64,000 nt of DNA from Pochonia chlamydosporia 170 (GCF_001653235.2 NC_035791.1:1116001-1180000), one strand, 5' to 3'; shown: positions 21,100 through 33,756, numbered from the stretch's first letter. Numbers and translations: made by a program. The notes: generated from the letters alone by a model not told the origin.

Positions 21100-23228
21100 A
21101 GTGAGGTGCCGGTACGGGAACAAATGAAGAACCTTGGTTACTGTGTCGGTTTGGTAAGTGAAATCGACCTTGCCGCAGAACAGTCAGTGTGCATGGGGAA
21201 GATATTTGGGGTTAAGGATCGTCGAACGCGCCCGGCGTTTGTGTATTGGAAGCGTTTGTGTTGAGGATAGTTGTCAATCGTTCAAGGAACTGCAGGCGTC
21301 TTTTATATAAATCAGAATTTGCTGAAGATATATCCACATACATATGCATTTGTATGCATAGCGACATCTAACATAGCTCAAAGGATGACATCCGAAGACG
21401 GCAGCGTGTAATTTGTAAACAGAGCAAGAATTACCGTATTTGGGGTTTTCCACTTGTGACGTCCTTGGGGTGGACAAATGAGGTATATGAGAAGGGGACA
21501 GATTCAATGCTCACCATGTTCGGAGAGGCGCTCCAATGAAGTTTTCGAGTCTGGATTACCTGTTTACTCTCAAAAGCCGGGAGAGTGTTACTCTCCAACG
21601 CCACAAAAGAGCCACTTTCATTTTAATGCAACCATTACAGGCGGACGATCTTTCCTATTGTGAAAATGTCCGGCGCGTCCAAATATCTTATTCACCCTCA
21701 TGGGACTCGTGAGTATTCGGTGCGGTGTTTTGGTTAGAGGGTGGGGGTTCCACCAGATTAACAGCCATGGCTTGCTTTGACTAGTTACAAAACTCTCCCA
21801 TTTGGCAAGTTGGTTACTGTGGCGTGTTTCATATGCCTGACCATAGACACGGGACACTGGTGACTAAAAGGCTTAAGGTTGGCGATTCAGGAACATCTTG
21901 GGATCTTAGGCGCACGTAATCGGACGGGTTCCACATGATCGACGAAAGATCTGCAAGTTTATTTAGTACGCACTTCTCATCTTAATGCCATGTGTAATAC
22001 AGAATTTCAGCATTATACCGTAGAGAGCTTTATCTGTATCAGAACAGTGGAGTAGTAGGCATCCCAACATCTATTCCGCCTCATTAAATACATTATTCTT
22101 GGCCTTCATTGTTTGCGACATGACCTAGAGGCCCAATGAGCTTTCGTTCCCTTCGATTTGGACACAGAAAAGAGTACACACGACCTCACAGGAAGCATAA
22201 GTTGTTCTGTAGGGTATCACGGGGTAATCTGCCGGATCCTCTCACCCATTCGTTCCCTCTCCATATCATCTGGTCAACCTCAAACAGACATTAGTTAATA
22301 TGTAACAGGCTGAGTCCGAAGGTAGCTATGCTTCCAGTCTGGTCTATGCACCACCCTCGCGGGCCAGTAATAGCTCTGCAGTGACAACATGTAATAGACT
22401 CAACAGCGGAAACCGGTTCAAAGGTTACGAATTGTAAAAGAACTACAACGGTTCCAAGTACACAAGTCAAATAATTAAGGCTGGTTTGAGACTGCAGAGA
22501 AATTAGGTACGGGGCACTCAACATGCAAATACACTGAAGGTGCAATCGACTTTAGCTACCTAGGTAAGCAACAAAGACGCACCCGAATTTGGCTTTGGCT
22601 AACATGTGCATGATCGTGTACGTCCAAGGTTCCAGGAAGCATCGTAGGTGTGAAATATGCTGCTCCAGGCGTAACGCTGCACTCGGGGAAGGATCTGGAC
22701 GCTTTTACAAGACTCCCGGAGTATCCAATAAGATGGAATAGCCTGTACGAGTTGCCTTTCAAGCCTTTTTGTACGTTGCCCAACAAGGTTCAGGGCATGG
22801 GCGAATACGTGCAGTTATTGTGCGGTCTTTGAAGGCAAATGCGTGACAGGTGGCCAACCACGCAACTTTACCCTCTGGCAATCGAGTTGTTCCTCTAATA
22901 TTGGTGCGGTATAGACAACTTCATGATCAAATGACATTTCCGAAGGAGAAGGACGCAAAGGTGCAGGGCAATGTCCAGTTGACTGTCCGTGGATGGTCTC
23001 AAATCAAGTTGAAGAAAGAGATTCATGTAACCAGTTGACATTTCAACACAAAAGTTAGTCAGCAGAACGGCCAATTCTAAATGCGGGGCCGGCTCCTCTG
23101 TATGGATCCACCTACGTCCATGTGCAGCGACGGCAAATCACGCACGAGTCAAATGCCAGACAACTCACGCATTTCACGCAAATGTCACTTTCATCTAAAC
23201 AGTCTCTTTGCCAAGCAAGTTCCATGAA
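21100..23228. other. Intergenic, 2.1 kb, divergent promoters
   Basis: Separates the M60 gene (minus) from the Zn2Cys6 gene (plus). No gene, RNA or repeat family is evident. Confidence 0.5.
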
Positions 23229-25404
23229 ATGCCCCCAACAAGAGATCTAAGTAGCGTACAAGAAGAAATATCTCTTCTTTTTTACCAAGGAAAGACGAAC
23301 AACCAAATCACAGAGCAAATCAACCAGATCCTAATCGAACAAGGCAAACCCTGCGTCTGCAAGCGCACAATCCAGACATATCTCACAGCCCAGGGCTTTT
23401 CCCGTTCCATCGATTTAAATGCTCTGCAAGAAGATGTCGCGGAGCTCCGGGAACGAGGCGAAAAGGTTGCAGATATTCTACGGCAAGTTAACCAGTCCCT
23501 CGTTGAAGCTGGCCGTTTGCCCATCAGCGAGCGGAGCCTCAACATACAAATCAAGCGTTGGGGTCTGACGAGTCGTCGCAAAACCCGAGCTTGCGACTAC
23601 TGTCATGCCAGGAGCATAAAATGCCAGACGAAGCTTGGAGATTACAGCTCGTGTCAGAATTGCATCCGGTTTGCTCAGCCATGCACATATGAACGAAAAC
23701 CTCAGAAACGGGGCGCCAAGCCTCGAAATCCGGGTACTGCTTCACAGAATGATGCTCGCAACCGACGAGTGTCCACGCTGGAGAATAAACTAGCACGGCG
23801 CCATGAAGCATCAGATGGCCAGCATGTTAATTCTTCGTGGCAAGCTCCCTTTATCGCGAGCCAGGCGGTCATCATGGATCTGACGGAGCTGTATTTCGAA
23901 ATTGTGTACCCGATATTTCCCTTCTTCCACCAGCCTTCTTTCCTGCGACGCATCTCCAGAGCAAATTATACGACAGACAGAGCACTGTTTGCTGTCACCA
24001 TGGCTGTCTGCGCCCTGGTTAGCAGCCGCATACGTGATGGCGCAATTACCAACCCGAAATGGGACCTTGATCCCCTACGAGAACCTGGACCAGAAGTCTT
24101 CTATGCTGAAGCCAAGAAGCAGCTGGCGAGTTTTGAAATGGTCGCCACGTTGAATGTGCTACGTACTCATGCCATTCTTGCCATCACAGCAATCCAAAAT
24201 GGAAACTTGCGAGAAATGCGTTGGCATCTGGGCACATATCAGACTCTAGTTGCGGTAGACGGGCTGCATGACGAAGCGAACTGGCCCAGCGGAATAGGGG
24301 TGATTGAAAGAGAGGAAAGACGTAGACTTGTACGTGACAATCCACCATGGTACCTTCATCCACGCTAACATGTCCCAACAGTTCTGGTCCATCTACACAC
24401 TCGACATCTTCACATCCTCGGTATGCGGCGGCGTAGTGCGCTCTCGTGAAGAGCAATGCAACGTATTATACCCAGCAGAAATAGAAGATGAATTCATCAA
24501 CGACAACAGCGACATCCCACAGACGGTCACCTCACCCGATGACATGACGCCCTCATCCAGGGACAGACCGTCTCTCAAAGTCCAATCAGACTGCTGGCTC
24601 TCAGGCTGGAACTTCATAACCGACCTCTACAGGATTCTAGAACACGCACTCACTAAATTCCGCAACTTCCGGCCTCGCAAGCACGGCCGCTCATTCCTCC
24701 ACGACATCTTCCAGGACAATTCCACCCTTACAGAAGCATCTGTCCGAGACACCGTCCTCCAAATGTACATCAACCTCCCGCCGTGCTTCAAGGAAACCCC
24801 CGAAATGACATACGACATCAAAAAAGACAGAGTCAGCTTCCAAGCCGCCAACATATCAGGAAGCGTCCAACTCCTCCGTATAGTCCTGTGCGTAGCCGGC
24901 GACACTAGCATCGAAGACCGGTGCCGCGTGGCCAGCGACGTCGTCGACGCCCTGGTCTCGATACCCATGCCGTACTCACTCGCGATATCTACCCCGCTGC
25001 TGCATCATCTGAGCGGGATAGGCGCGATTTTGGGCTCCGTGTTCGAGGAGCCGCTTAGTGAGACGGATTACAATCGTATTCGGTCGATTATACTGCTCAT
25101 GGCGCAGTTGTTGGAGAAGATGGAGGCTATTCAGCATGCTTCTGGGGCGAGTGAGAAGCTCAAGAGCCTGGTGGCTCGTATTGATGAGTATATGAATACC
25201 CAGCGGCATTGGGGGTCCACTGTGCATCATCAGATTGGAGATGGAGCGACTGGTGCTCAGCTTCCACTTGGGTTGGCGGGCGATGGTGCGCAGACGGGGT
25301 ATGGGCAGATGGAGACTGGTATTCCGGAGTGGTCGATTCAGCTGCCGCCTGATCTTTTGGGGGATTTGACTTGGGAGTTTGACTTGGCGCCATGGTGGAC
25401 TTAG
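23229..25404 (+). CDS. Zn2Cys6 regulator with duplicated N-terminal helical module
   Basis: Two exons (23229-24329, 24382-25404) with a 52-nt intron (donor GTACGT, branch GCTAAC, acceptor ACAG) give 707 aa. The zinc cluster is CDYCHARSIKC then CQNCIRFAQPC: C122, C125, C132, C142, C145, C152 in a CX2CX6CX9CX2CX6C layout, followed by a basic linker. Before it lie two similar segments of about 52 residues (roughly 9-60 and 65-116). The first opens VQEEISLLFYQG and ends YLTAQGFSR; the second opens LQEDVAELRERG and ends IKRWGLTSR. They look like Clr5-type helix-turn-helix modules. The C-terminal half is the fungal-specific factor domain (EIVYPIFPFFHQPSFL, RRLFWSIYTLDIF across the splice). It sits 193 bases tail-to-tail from an MFS transporter gene and may control it. 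Confidence 0.9.
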
Positions 25405-25596
25405 AATGTTTTGACTTGGGCGTTGGTACGTCACACGTTATGAATTGTATGGTTGAGGATCCCCCTATTCACGTGGACGTGTAATTTGTTAAATTCTTGT
25501 ATCAAATGGATATCAATGCAGCCTTAAAGCTACGGGAAATTAACATCAATAGAATTTCCCCCTTCCTGCCAGGTAAGCAAACACTAATCTACAACA

Positions 25597-27342
25597 TCAA
25601 GAAGCTCGCTTCCCATACGGCTCAAACGGCAACAAAAACGCACAAAGAGCCAATGCTCCATACAGAGCAGCACAGATAAACACCGGCGCAACAGTAGTAG
25701 GGTTAGCATACGTCGCCACAACAGCCGACATGGCACCCGCAAGCCTACAAAACGCGACGGCGATGCCATTGCCCGTAGCTCGATGAGCAGAAGGCAGCGT
25801 CTCAGCCGTGTATCCATACAAAACACCATAGTAAATCTCGAGCGTGAACGAAATAACACAACTATACGCCACACTCGCATCCTGCGACGCAACCTGGGAA
25901 TACGCGAAGAAAAAGGCCATTGTGACCAACGCGCCGATAATCATGGTGTATCGTCGTCCTAGGATTCGCCAATTCGCCATGTGTCCGCCTACCATGGGGC
26001 CAAAGATGCCGCATACCTGGACGAGAGCATAGTTTCGCCACGTCAGGTACGTGCTCGTGACGCCGAACTGCACGCCTCTGCTGGCGAGGTAGTACGGCAG
26101 AAAGACATTGAACAGCGGGTATGCGAGGCCGATGATGGACCACGACAGCCAGAGAAGGATGGTTGTGAAGGCAACCTTTTTGGTGATGAAGAGGGCGCGG
26201 AAGTGGATGAGGAATTCGCCCATGGAGAAGCGACTGCGGGAGTGGGCGGAGCTGACGACGCCGCAGGCCTCGAGTTTCTCGACGGTGAGAGAGCAGGGCC
26301 GTTTGTATCGATCTGCGAGCTCTTTGAGGATGTGGACTACCTCGGCGTCTTTGCTCTGTCCCAGGAGGAACTTGGGGGTTTCGCGGAGGCGGATCACGGT
26401 CACGCGGAGGACGCTGAGGACGAAGATGAAGGCACCCATAGTGTACATGAGATAGCGCCATCCGCTGTTGTTGGCTTTTGTGCAGTCGCTTGCATCTGCA
26501 CAGGAAAAGTTGGCTATAAGTACAGTCGTGTAAGTATATTGCTGGATTCTCAACGGCCGAAGAATGGTGATACGTACGCATGTAGCCCCAGGCTACTAAT
26601 CCTGCTATGGTGCATCCAACTCCCCACCATGCAGCTAACCAACTTACAATCCACTGCTTGTTGGAGGGCAGATACTCGAGAAAGACGGTCGTGTCAAGAA
26701 TCAGGTTGCCACCTGCGCCGAACGCAGCCATCGCGATGAAGAAACCCAGTGATTCCCAGCTTGGTGATGCGCCTGCCACAATGGTGAAGATGGAGCAGAT
26801 GAAGAGAGAAACGTTGAAAGCAATCTTGCGGCCGATAATGTCGGCGAAGAGACCCCAGAACAAGGCGCCGATGAGCATGCCAATGTACAAGGCGATGGTT
26901 AGGCCCTTAGCGTAGGATGGCTGGAATTCGAGAACGGCTTGTACGGATATGATGCCCTGGAGACTGAGTTGGAGGGCATCCACGGCGTATCTGTAGAGTG
27001 TGAGATTCGTGGATTTCATGATGGAGTTGGTACATTAGCTTACCCGAATCCGCTGAGGAAAAAGAGCTTCCAGTGGTAGTTTGTCCAGCCTATTTCATCC
27101 AGTGTCTTCTCCGGGTTAGTTTCTCATACGTTGAGATTGGAACACAGACATGGAATACTCACATTGTTCACCAAGTGCATCTTCTTATCCATGGACGGAT
27201 CCATGTCCTGCAATGCAAGAATTTCCTGGGACAAATCGTCCGGGCCATCAGATCCATTCTGCTCATTCTTGTTGCTGGTCATGGACGAGGCGGATTTTTC
27301 CGGATCTACCTCACGGGTAGACCCTCCTTCTGTGTAAGCCAT
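25597..27342 (-). CDS. MFS sugar/organic-solute transporter, four exons
   Basis: Exons are 27342-27163, 27108-27044, 26990-26578 and 26513-25597; introns of 54, 53 and 64 nt all have GT...AG ends. The joined frame is 524 aa. The first intron's acceptor could lie three bases further on. The polar N-terminus of 60 residues is followed by LDEIGWTNYHWKLFFLSGFG across a splice. Then come YAVDALQLSLQGI, the signature GLFADIIGRKIAF, DTTVFLEYLPSNKQW and PNFSCADASDC, a motif order shared with fungal SV2/SVOP-like and sugar-porter-like MFS proteins. It ends LLPFEPYGKRAS. The gene is divergent from the anhydrosugar-kinase gene (0.7 kb shared upstream region) and tail-to-tail with the Zn2Cys6 gene, so uptake of the kinase's substrate is a fair hypothesis. 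Confidence 0.85.
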
Positions 27343-28045
27343 GGTGTTGAGCGATGCTACTTCCGATAGCTATTGCGCAGTCCTTGTGTCTGGACTTCCT
27401 CGAATGAACTGGAATGTGTTTAAGAAAAGACAGAAGAATGATCAAGTGTAATGAGCAAGAGCAACAATCTCTTGAACCAGTGGGCCTTTATCAAGTTCCA
27501 TAGCTTCTTCCCCAGAGCGGATCAGCGGTCTATTTGAGGTAAAATTCCCCGGATTCCAGACTACCCCATGTTTTGTGATGAACGCAATATCAGCATCTCA
27601 TCCATGGTTTATCATCCAAATATTGGTTCCACCTTGCGCAACGTAGAATTTGCCTTTCAAGCGAAACGCCTTTTAAGCTGGCATCTCCCCACAAGTAAGC
27701 ACTTCCCATTGCAGCAAGATACGACGCCACATATCTGGAGAGACCAATTACATGTCGAGTCGGGTTTGCGCGACCAATACATAACACCGCGAAAAAGGCA
27801 AAAAGGCAATGCAAATTGCGCGGATGGGCATTCGGTCAAGCCAGCTTATACCAGTTATGTATGCGATCAATTGGCCTGATAAAGTCATGAGAGCCAGATT
27901 CAATATTTCGGGTCAAAGGAGGCTTTGGCTTACGGGCTGATTTGTGATTGCGGCGTTTGACAAGATAAAGCCTCCCTTGTCTGGTCCCTTCTTCACACCA
28001 ACAAGGAAGAGGAATCTCAAGATAACACTTCTCGACAGGTACACA
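27343..28045. promoter_or_regulatory. Divergent promoter region, transporter / kinase
   Basis: 703 bases between the starts of the minus-strand MFS gene and the plus-strand kinase gene. No coding signal is convincing. Any shared control of the pair would act here; I did not find a clear palindromic CGG site by eye. Confidence 0.5.
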
Positions 28046-29435
28046 ATGGGAAGCATATCGCCTGCCGATGGCTCTCAGGGCTCAGCTCTGGATCTGACTG
28101 TCTTGGGCTTGAATAGTGGAACATCGATGGTACAGCCTGACGGACCTGTCGTACAACTCTTCATACATACACATGCTAACAGTCATGACACAGGACGCGA
28201 TTGACTGCGCTCTATGCCGATTCAGACAACAAGACCCAAATCAACCTGTTGTGTTGGAGCTCCTCAAGTATGGCGAGACACCGCTCAACCCCAAGATCAA
28301 AACCCGCGTCATGAATATGATCCTGCACAATCGCACATCGCCAGAAGAAATCGCAGAAGTCAATGTCATTCTCGGAGAAACATTTGCCGCCGCAGCAGAA
28401 GACTTTCTCGCCACCAACAACATTGACAAGTCTACGGTAGACGTCATCGGCTCCCATGGTCAGACGATATGGCATATTCCCAACCCGACCCCAACCCAGG
28501 TCAGAACAACATTGAGCATGGGCGAAGGTGCAATTATAGCAGCCCGTACGGGGATCACAACCGTAACGGACTTCCGTATAAGTGAAGTTGCTGTTGGACG
28601 ACAGGGTGCACCGCTGGTTGCCTTCTTCGACGCTTTGCTCTTGCACCATCCCACAAAGTTGCGGGCCTGTCAGAACATTGGCGGCATTGCGAACGTCTGC
28701 TTTATTCCGCCAGATAGTCAAGGAGGGGTTGACCGGTGCTACGACTTTGACACAGGACCTGGCAATGTGTACATCGATGCTGCGGTTCGGCACTATACAG
28801 GCGGTGACCGGGAATTTGATAGAGACGGAGAAATGGGCAAACGTGGTACCGTGGATCAAGAACTTGTCGATGACTTCTTGTCGAGTCATGAATACTTCTC
28901 AAGAAGTATACCCAAGACGACGGGCCGTGAAGATTTTCGAGATACCATGGCACTGGATCTGATTGCGAAGGCAGAGAGGAAGGGCTTGTCGCCAGATGAT
29001 GTGGTTGCCACAATAACCCGAATTACCGCACAGTCCATCGTCGACCACTACAGGCGTTTTGCTCCCTCACAAGACATTGACGAACTGTTCTTGTGTGGTG
29101 GCGGTACCTGGAATCCCAATATTGTCGATTTCATTCGAATCAGCTATCCAAATACTAGAATATTCATGATGGACGACGCCGGAATAGCGGCCAACGCAAA
29201 GGAAGCCATCACTTTTGCCTGGCAAGGCATGGAGGCTGCAATCGGTCGGCCCATACTGGTTCCGGATCGTGTAGAGACTAACCGGGAACAAATTCTTGGG
29301 AAAATGTCGCCGGGCAACAACTATAGGGAGCTCATGCACAAAACAATGCAGTTCGGGTCACCTGGCGAGAGACTAAGGCCCGCCAAGACTTTGCTCAACC
29401 TTGTCAGCGGGCAAGTATTTGATACCAAATGGTGA
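28046..29435 (+). CDS. AnmK-family 1,6-anhydrosugar kinase (levoglucosan-kinase-like)
   Basis: Two exons (28046-28129, 28194-29435) with a 64-nt intron (donor GTACAG, branch GCTAAC, acceptor ACAG) give 441 aa. Splicing joins LGLNSGTSM to DAIDCALCR, making the N-terminal SGTSMDAID phosphate motif that the unspliced frame lacks. [27 protein letters not shown] and FDTGPGN follow in family order; D214 in FDTGPGN is the expected catalytic base, and CGGGTWNP ends the ATP site. Bacterial AnmK opens and phosphorylates 1,6-anhydro-N-acetylmuramic acid; the yeast Lipomyces starkeyi homologue of nearly the same length is levoglucosan kinase, making glucose-6-phosphate. For a fungus levoglucosan or a related anhydrosugar is likelier. 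No signal peptide: cytosolic. Confidence 0.9.
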
Positions 29436-29649
29436 AATTTTGTGGCGTGCTGCCGACGAAAAGCGAGGAAGGATATCAAAGAGGTCAGATCAACAGCAAC
29501 AAAGCGCGCAGGAGCGTTATTTGTAATTGAAACGGCGGGATGCAATGCGCGAAATTGCTAGATAGTATTGTAGACATTCCTAAAACAGACCAAATTATGA
29601 CAACTGGCCAGTATTGGTTCCGGTACCAGCCAGGTGCACAGTGGGTTGG

Positions 29650-30837
29650 CTACATGAGGACAAGACCATCTCCTGAACCGAGCTCTATAAATTGATATGG
29701 CGGTAACTGTTTATCAACCGAGTGTTTTAGCCGTTCTTCCTCGTGGCGAAGAGCATCTTTGAAGGTATAGGAGGTTCTCTGGAGGAGTGGAGCGATAAAC
29801 CCACCCCCTTTCTTGACCTCGTCGTGTGTCGCAACCCAATATTTTGCACCACAGGCACTTACAGCCTTGATGCCATTCAAAGCGCCAAGATTTAGTTGTT
29901 TGGTCATCCAAATGCGCACATCGTGCAAGCCATGAAGGAGAGCCAGGGTTTTGATGCGGGACGACTCAATTTCTGTCAAATCTTTGCTGTCAATGCCGTG
30001 GGGTGAGTAGATGACAGCCTCGCAACCATCGCCGGCTTGTAGGTCAAAGGCAACAAGCGTTGCCGCATGATAATACAACGCGTTTCCTGCGGTGATTACA
30101 CGCCCAATGGCCACCCAATCTGGCAATGGACCAACTGTCAGTCGGGACCATTCCACCCCGCTACCTAGAGCTGGCGTCGTGATGACTTGGTCGAAATGGC
30201 CCCAACTACGAATGAGGTCCGCGGCCACATCGGCAGCAAACACAGGCGTAGAGGGAGGTAATTCTTCCAATGTCGCTCGGTGGCAGTGGTCAGTAAACTC
30301 GTGGGAAATTGCAACAACGTCGATAAACGATACAGCGCCATGTTCTTCCGATGGCCCTGGCTCCGTCTCGGGCTCCAACTGTTCCAACTGCTTCAACGCA
30401 TTCTCCTGGTGGGCAAGTGGCTGGGCTTTCGACCCGGACAGCTGGTTGTGGCCGTTGTTTGTGTCACTTGCTGTGGGACGACCCTCAGTGTCTCGTAGTA
30501 ACTTGTTCAACTCGGTAATAGTGGCAACGCTTGGGGCAACAACGTGCCACTGAGTGCTGAACCACGACGCAACATCACTCTGTGGCCCTTGAAGCCATGG
30601 GTCCAACAGGATGTTGAACCTGGAGCGACCTGGGGGTGGAGTTGTGGATGACGGGTATGGGAGTTGTAAGAGCCATGTTGTATCCGCATTAAGGTGGACA
30701 AGCACTGGACGAGAAGTCGAATGTAGGAGCAATGACCATTCTTCTAGGTCGGCGACTTGAATTTTTGGCGGCGACCATGGCGATTGTGGCGTAGTCGTAC
30801 CTGGTTCGTCAGATTTCCGCAAACTGGTGGCTGTCAT
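29650..30837 (-). CDS. Metallo-beta-lactamase-fold hypothetical protein
   Basis: A 395-aa single-exon protein. Start is the ATG at 30837; the frame stays open upstream to about 31000 but has no earlier ATG. The fold is suggested by LLDPWLQGP (about residues 77-85), a beta-strand-plus-Asp element, and VVAISHEFTDHCH (about 175-186), a variant HxxxDH metal motif at the usual place. GVEWSRLTVGPLPDWVAIG and VIYSPHGI come later in the order of fungal MBL-like hydrolases. An acidic Gln/Glu-rich insert (KQLEQLEPETEPGPSEE) sits before the metal motif. The first His of the classic HxHxDH is replaced, so catalysis is uncertain. Convergent with the kinase gene. Confidence 0.7.
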   Translation of the reverse strand: MTATSLRKSDEPGTTTPQSPWSPPKIQVADLEEWSLLLHSTSRPVLVHLNADTTWLLQLPYPSSTTPPPGRSRFNILLDPWLQGPQSDVASWFSTQWHVVAPSVATITELNKLLRDTEGRPTASDTNNGHNQLSGSKAQPLAHQENALKQLEQLEPETEPGPSEEHGAVSFIDVVAISHEFTDHCHRATLEELPPSTPVFAADVAADLIRSWGHFDQVITTPALGSGVEWSRLTVGPLPDWVAIGRVITAGNALYYHAATLVAFDLQAGDGCEAVIYSPHGIDSKDLTEIESSRIKTLALLHGLHDVRIWMTKQLNLGALNGIKAVSACGAKYWVATHDEVKKGGGFIAPLLQRTSYTFKDALRHEEERLKHSVDKQLPPYQFIELGSGDGLVLM

Positions 30838-33487
30838 AATGTGTCGATTTGAGCAAACTGCTTGTCTGAACACCTGTGATGGGAAACTGCGTACGCGGGA
30901 CGGAGTTTTGAGAGAAGAGACGCGGGAGAGAAGTGTTCCGTAGACGAGGATGCAAGGACCCCTGTCGCGGCCAGCATCAGCCCTGGTGAACCATCGCACT
31001 TGCCAAATGAAAGATTCTCGCCCAGGATCTGATCAGAGTCGGGATCTGCGGGCTTCTGGATTCTGGGTCCCCCATGATTTGCACCAAATTGCATATGCAT
31101 GCACAAGATTTGACAATGGCTTTCACACCCATCTCAGCGGGCTATCGGGGGAAGAGAGTGGATAGGATGCGATAATTGACTTTCAGCCCCCAAAACGAGA
31201 GAAGGTGGGGGGAAGGTGTTAAGTTCAAACTCGACATGCTTCCTTTTGTCGGTGATATGCTCGCCATGGTAATGCCAACACATCACCTGCGTGAGCACCC
31301 TTGCTAGCCAAAGGAGGACTCAGCTCGTTCGTGACACGGTCAAGTTTAGAATCTCTTGCACGGGGTTTTCGTAGCTATCAGAAAGGAACATGCTCGACGG
31401 TGAAAAAAGAAAGCAGACTTGTTGTTGGTGTGCGACTGTTCGCGTGGTGCAGGACCGTAACCGAGCCAGGATGGTGGAATGGGAGGAGGTTCAAAATTTC
31501 TCGTGGGGAGAATAATTCCGGCAGTTTCTCAGGGCCAAGGTTCGACATTGGAATCAAATGTCTGGTTGCTCCTTCCTGTTTTCCCGCAGCTCTGAGCTTG
31601 TTCTGTGTCGTGGGCGACTTTGTTGAAGTCGAATTTGGAAGGAGCGAATCCACTTACCCTGTGCCGCAAACTGGATTCCATTGAAGGTGGTCAATGCAAC
31701 TTGCAAGATTTTCGAACGTCGGCCAATATCGTGGTGATGACTACATAAGCCTCGATAACAATAAATGATTACTTTACAGTCACCACGTTGTAGCTGATCG
31801 CGATTCTTTTCGGCTGAGGTGTCCTGACATCTCGCCTTGGCAGTCCAGTCTATGACCTCACACAGGCTTCTGCATTCCTCGCCAACAGGACTAGACGAAC
31901 TTGGAGGATGCAAAAATCATGCATCATCCAACCTTGACATTTACCTGGAAGAGACGGCCGCACCTCGACTTCCCAGAGTTGGCGCCAGACTGGCCCAATA
32001 AGAAGTACACTACGGAGCAATCCGTGGACCGTATTGAGCTGGCCTGCGTTCGCCTGGGGCGCTCAATGATGTCAAACAACTAAACACGAATCAAATTGAT
32101 GTGTCTGACAGTTGCAATACATCGTTCGTCATGCGAAACCAGCTGAATCCCGTCGTGATCAGGCATCCATGATGTATTCTTGTCAACTCGGCCGACACAG
32201 CCTGATCTCCGGGCTCCGAACTTGAACTCTTTCTGCAGCCTTTGATAAGCTTCCTATTGAAGCAATCGCCAAATGCTTTTACATTGGAGGGTCTTCAACG
32301 GGAGAATTTGGAATTTCATGGTGGACGTACACAAGCTATCGTCTGTGTACACGCCATTCCCGCCGCAAGGACCATCTTCAGAAACGTTGTGGATGCGTTT
32401 GGCAGTTATTGTCTGCTTGGACCTGCACACCATGGCGACCGCCTTTCACTCGCGCATATTTTGCTTTTTTGCTGCCAAGTTGCCAACCGATGAAATGAAA
32501 TGCAGATCTCGCGGCCATAATCCAACAGGCTGAGACAATGCTAATGCCGCCCTACTCACCACGGCCTCGGAGCACACACGACCCTTGTTCCAAGCTTCTT
32601 CTTACCCAACCAAGGACCTTGGTTCGTCAAATACTGGGCCGCGTGTCCCGCAGAGTAAATTACGCTCGATTCAAGTGAGTGTGTATTCGCCCGGAACCTA
32701 ACAAGCAGTCAACAGGAAAAGGGGAGTTGGTACAACATTGGATGAGGTCAACCCCCCTTGAGCGAACCGGGTGACTGGTGTTATGGAGTCAGGCGAGCGC
32801 TTATGGCGTAATTGACCCTGTTCTACTTCACATTTTTCTTGACTTCGTTCATCTGATTCCAAACCTCATTATTGGAAATTCCCCGGCAGAGGCGTTCCCC
32901 AGTCTTGGCTTGTAGTACCACATCGCCGAGGGTGGCGTCGGTACTCTCCACTGAGTCCACCGTCTTCGTCCGGCATCCGGCTTTGCTTTTTGATCGCGAT
33001 CTGCCGACTGAGAGATGGAGCTGCACTGCATAACCTTACCAAAGCCAATCGCAATCAGGGTCAACTTGCACTCGTCATATTATGATATCTTGGAGCCCAT
33101 TGATCCAGATACTCGTGCCTTGCTGCATGCGTATTAGTCTGGATGGGAGAAAATGACACACAGACCGTTTCTACGCTGGTCTGCAGCCAACCTGGGACAT
33201 TCCCTACCAGGGTTGCTCGGACTCCCTGGCTATTTCCAAATTATTCTTCACGCTTACACCCGGGCGTATAGTTGGTGTTTAGTATTGCGAGGACTCTGCG
33301 GAACGGGCATTTAGACAAAGCTATTCAGCCGCTTCCGCATGTTGTTCCCGACGACGTTGCAAGCAAGCTTAACGAAGCGTTTGCCAGGACGTCTATACAT
33401 ATACTTGGAGCTCTGATACGGGAGTGACGGGGGAGCCGGTCCCTGAGGCATTGATTGTATTAGCCCGATCCACCAGGACGAGCCACT

Positions 33488-33507
33488 TTTAGCTCCGAGG
33501 AGCTAAA
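33488..33507. repeat. Perfect short palindrome
   Basis: TTTAGCTCC is followed after GA by GGAGCTAAA, 9-bp arms with a 2-base spacer. It could be a dimer binding site or chance; it lies 460 bases upstream of the alpha/beta-hydrolase start. Confidence 0.4.
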
Positions 33508-33756
33508 GCTTCTGTGGAGACTATTGTCGTAGACATCATCACAAGCACAAACTAGATACGACCTGGGCTGGGCGTATGTCGGAGAGGTAATTTTTGCAAT
33601 GCCAAGCACGGTTAGTCGTTTGTCTTGTTTCCACTATGGCGTAGATGATGGGAACTAAGGAACCAACAGGCCCAACCGTGGGAACTGGCGCCAAACGCTC
33701 CGGCCGGTTTACTTCCAATATATATCAGGACCAAGTCAATGTGCCAGTTTGTCAAT

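Noticed and set aside
32242..32533. Overlapping plus-strand open stretches of about 85 codons
   Set aside because: Two frames are equally open, no motif, poor codon pattern.
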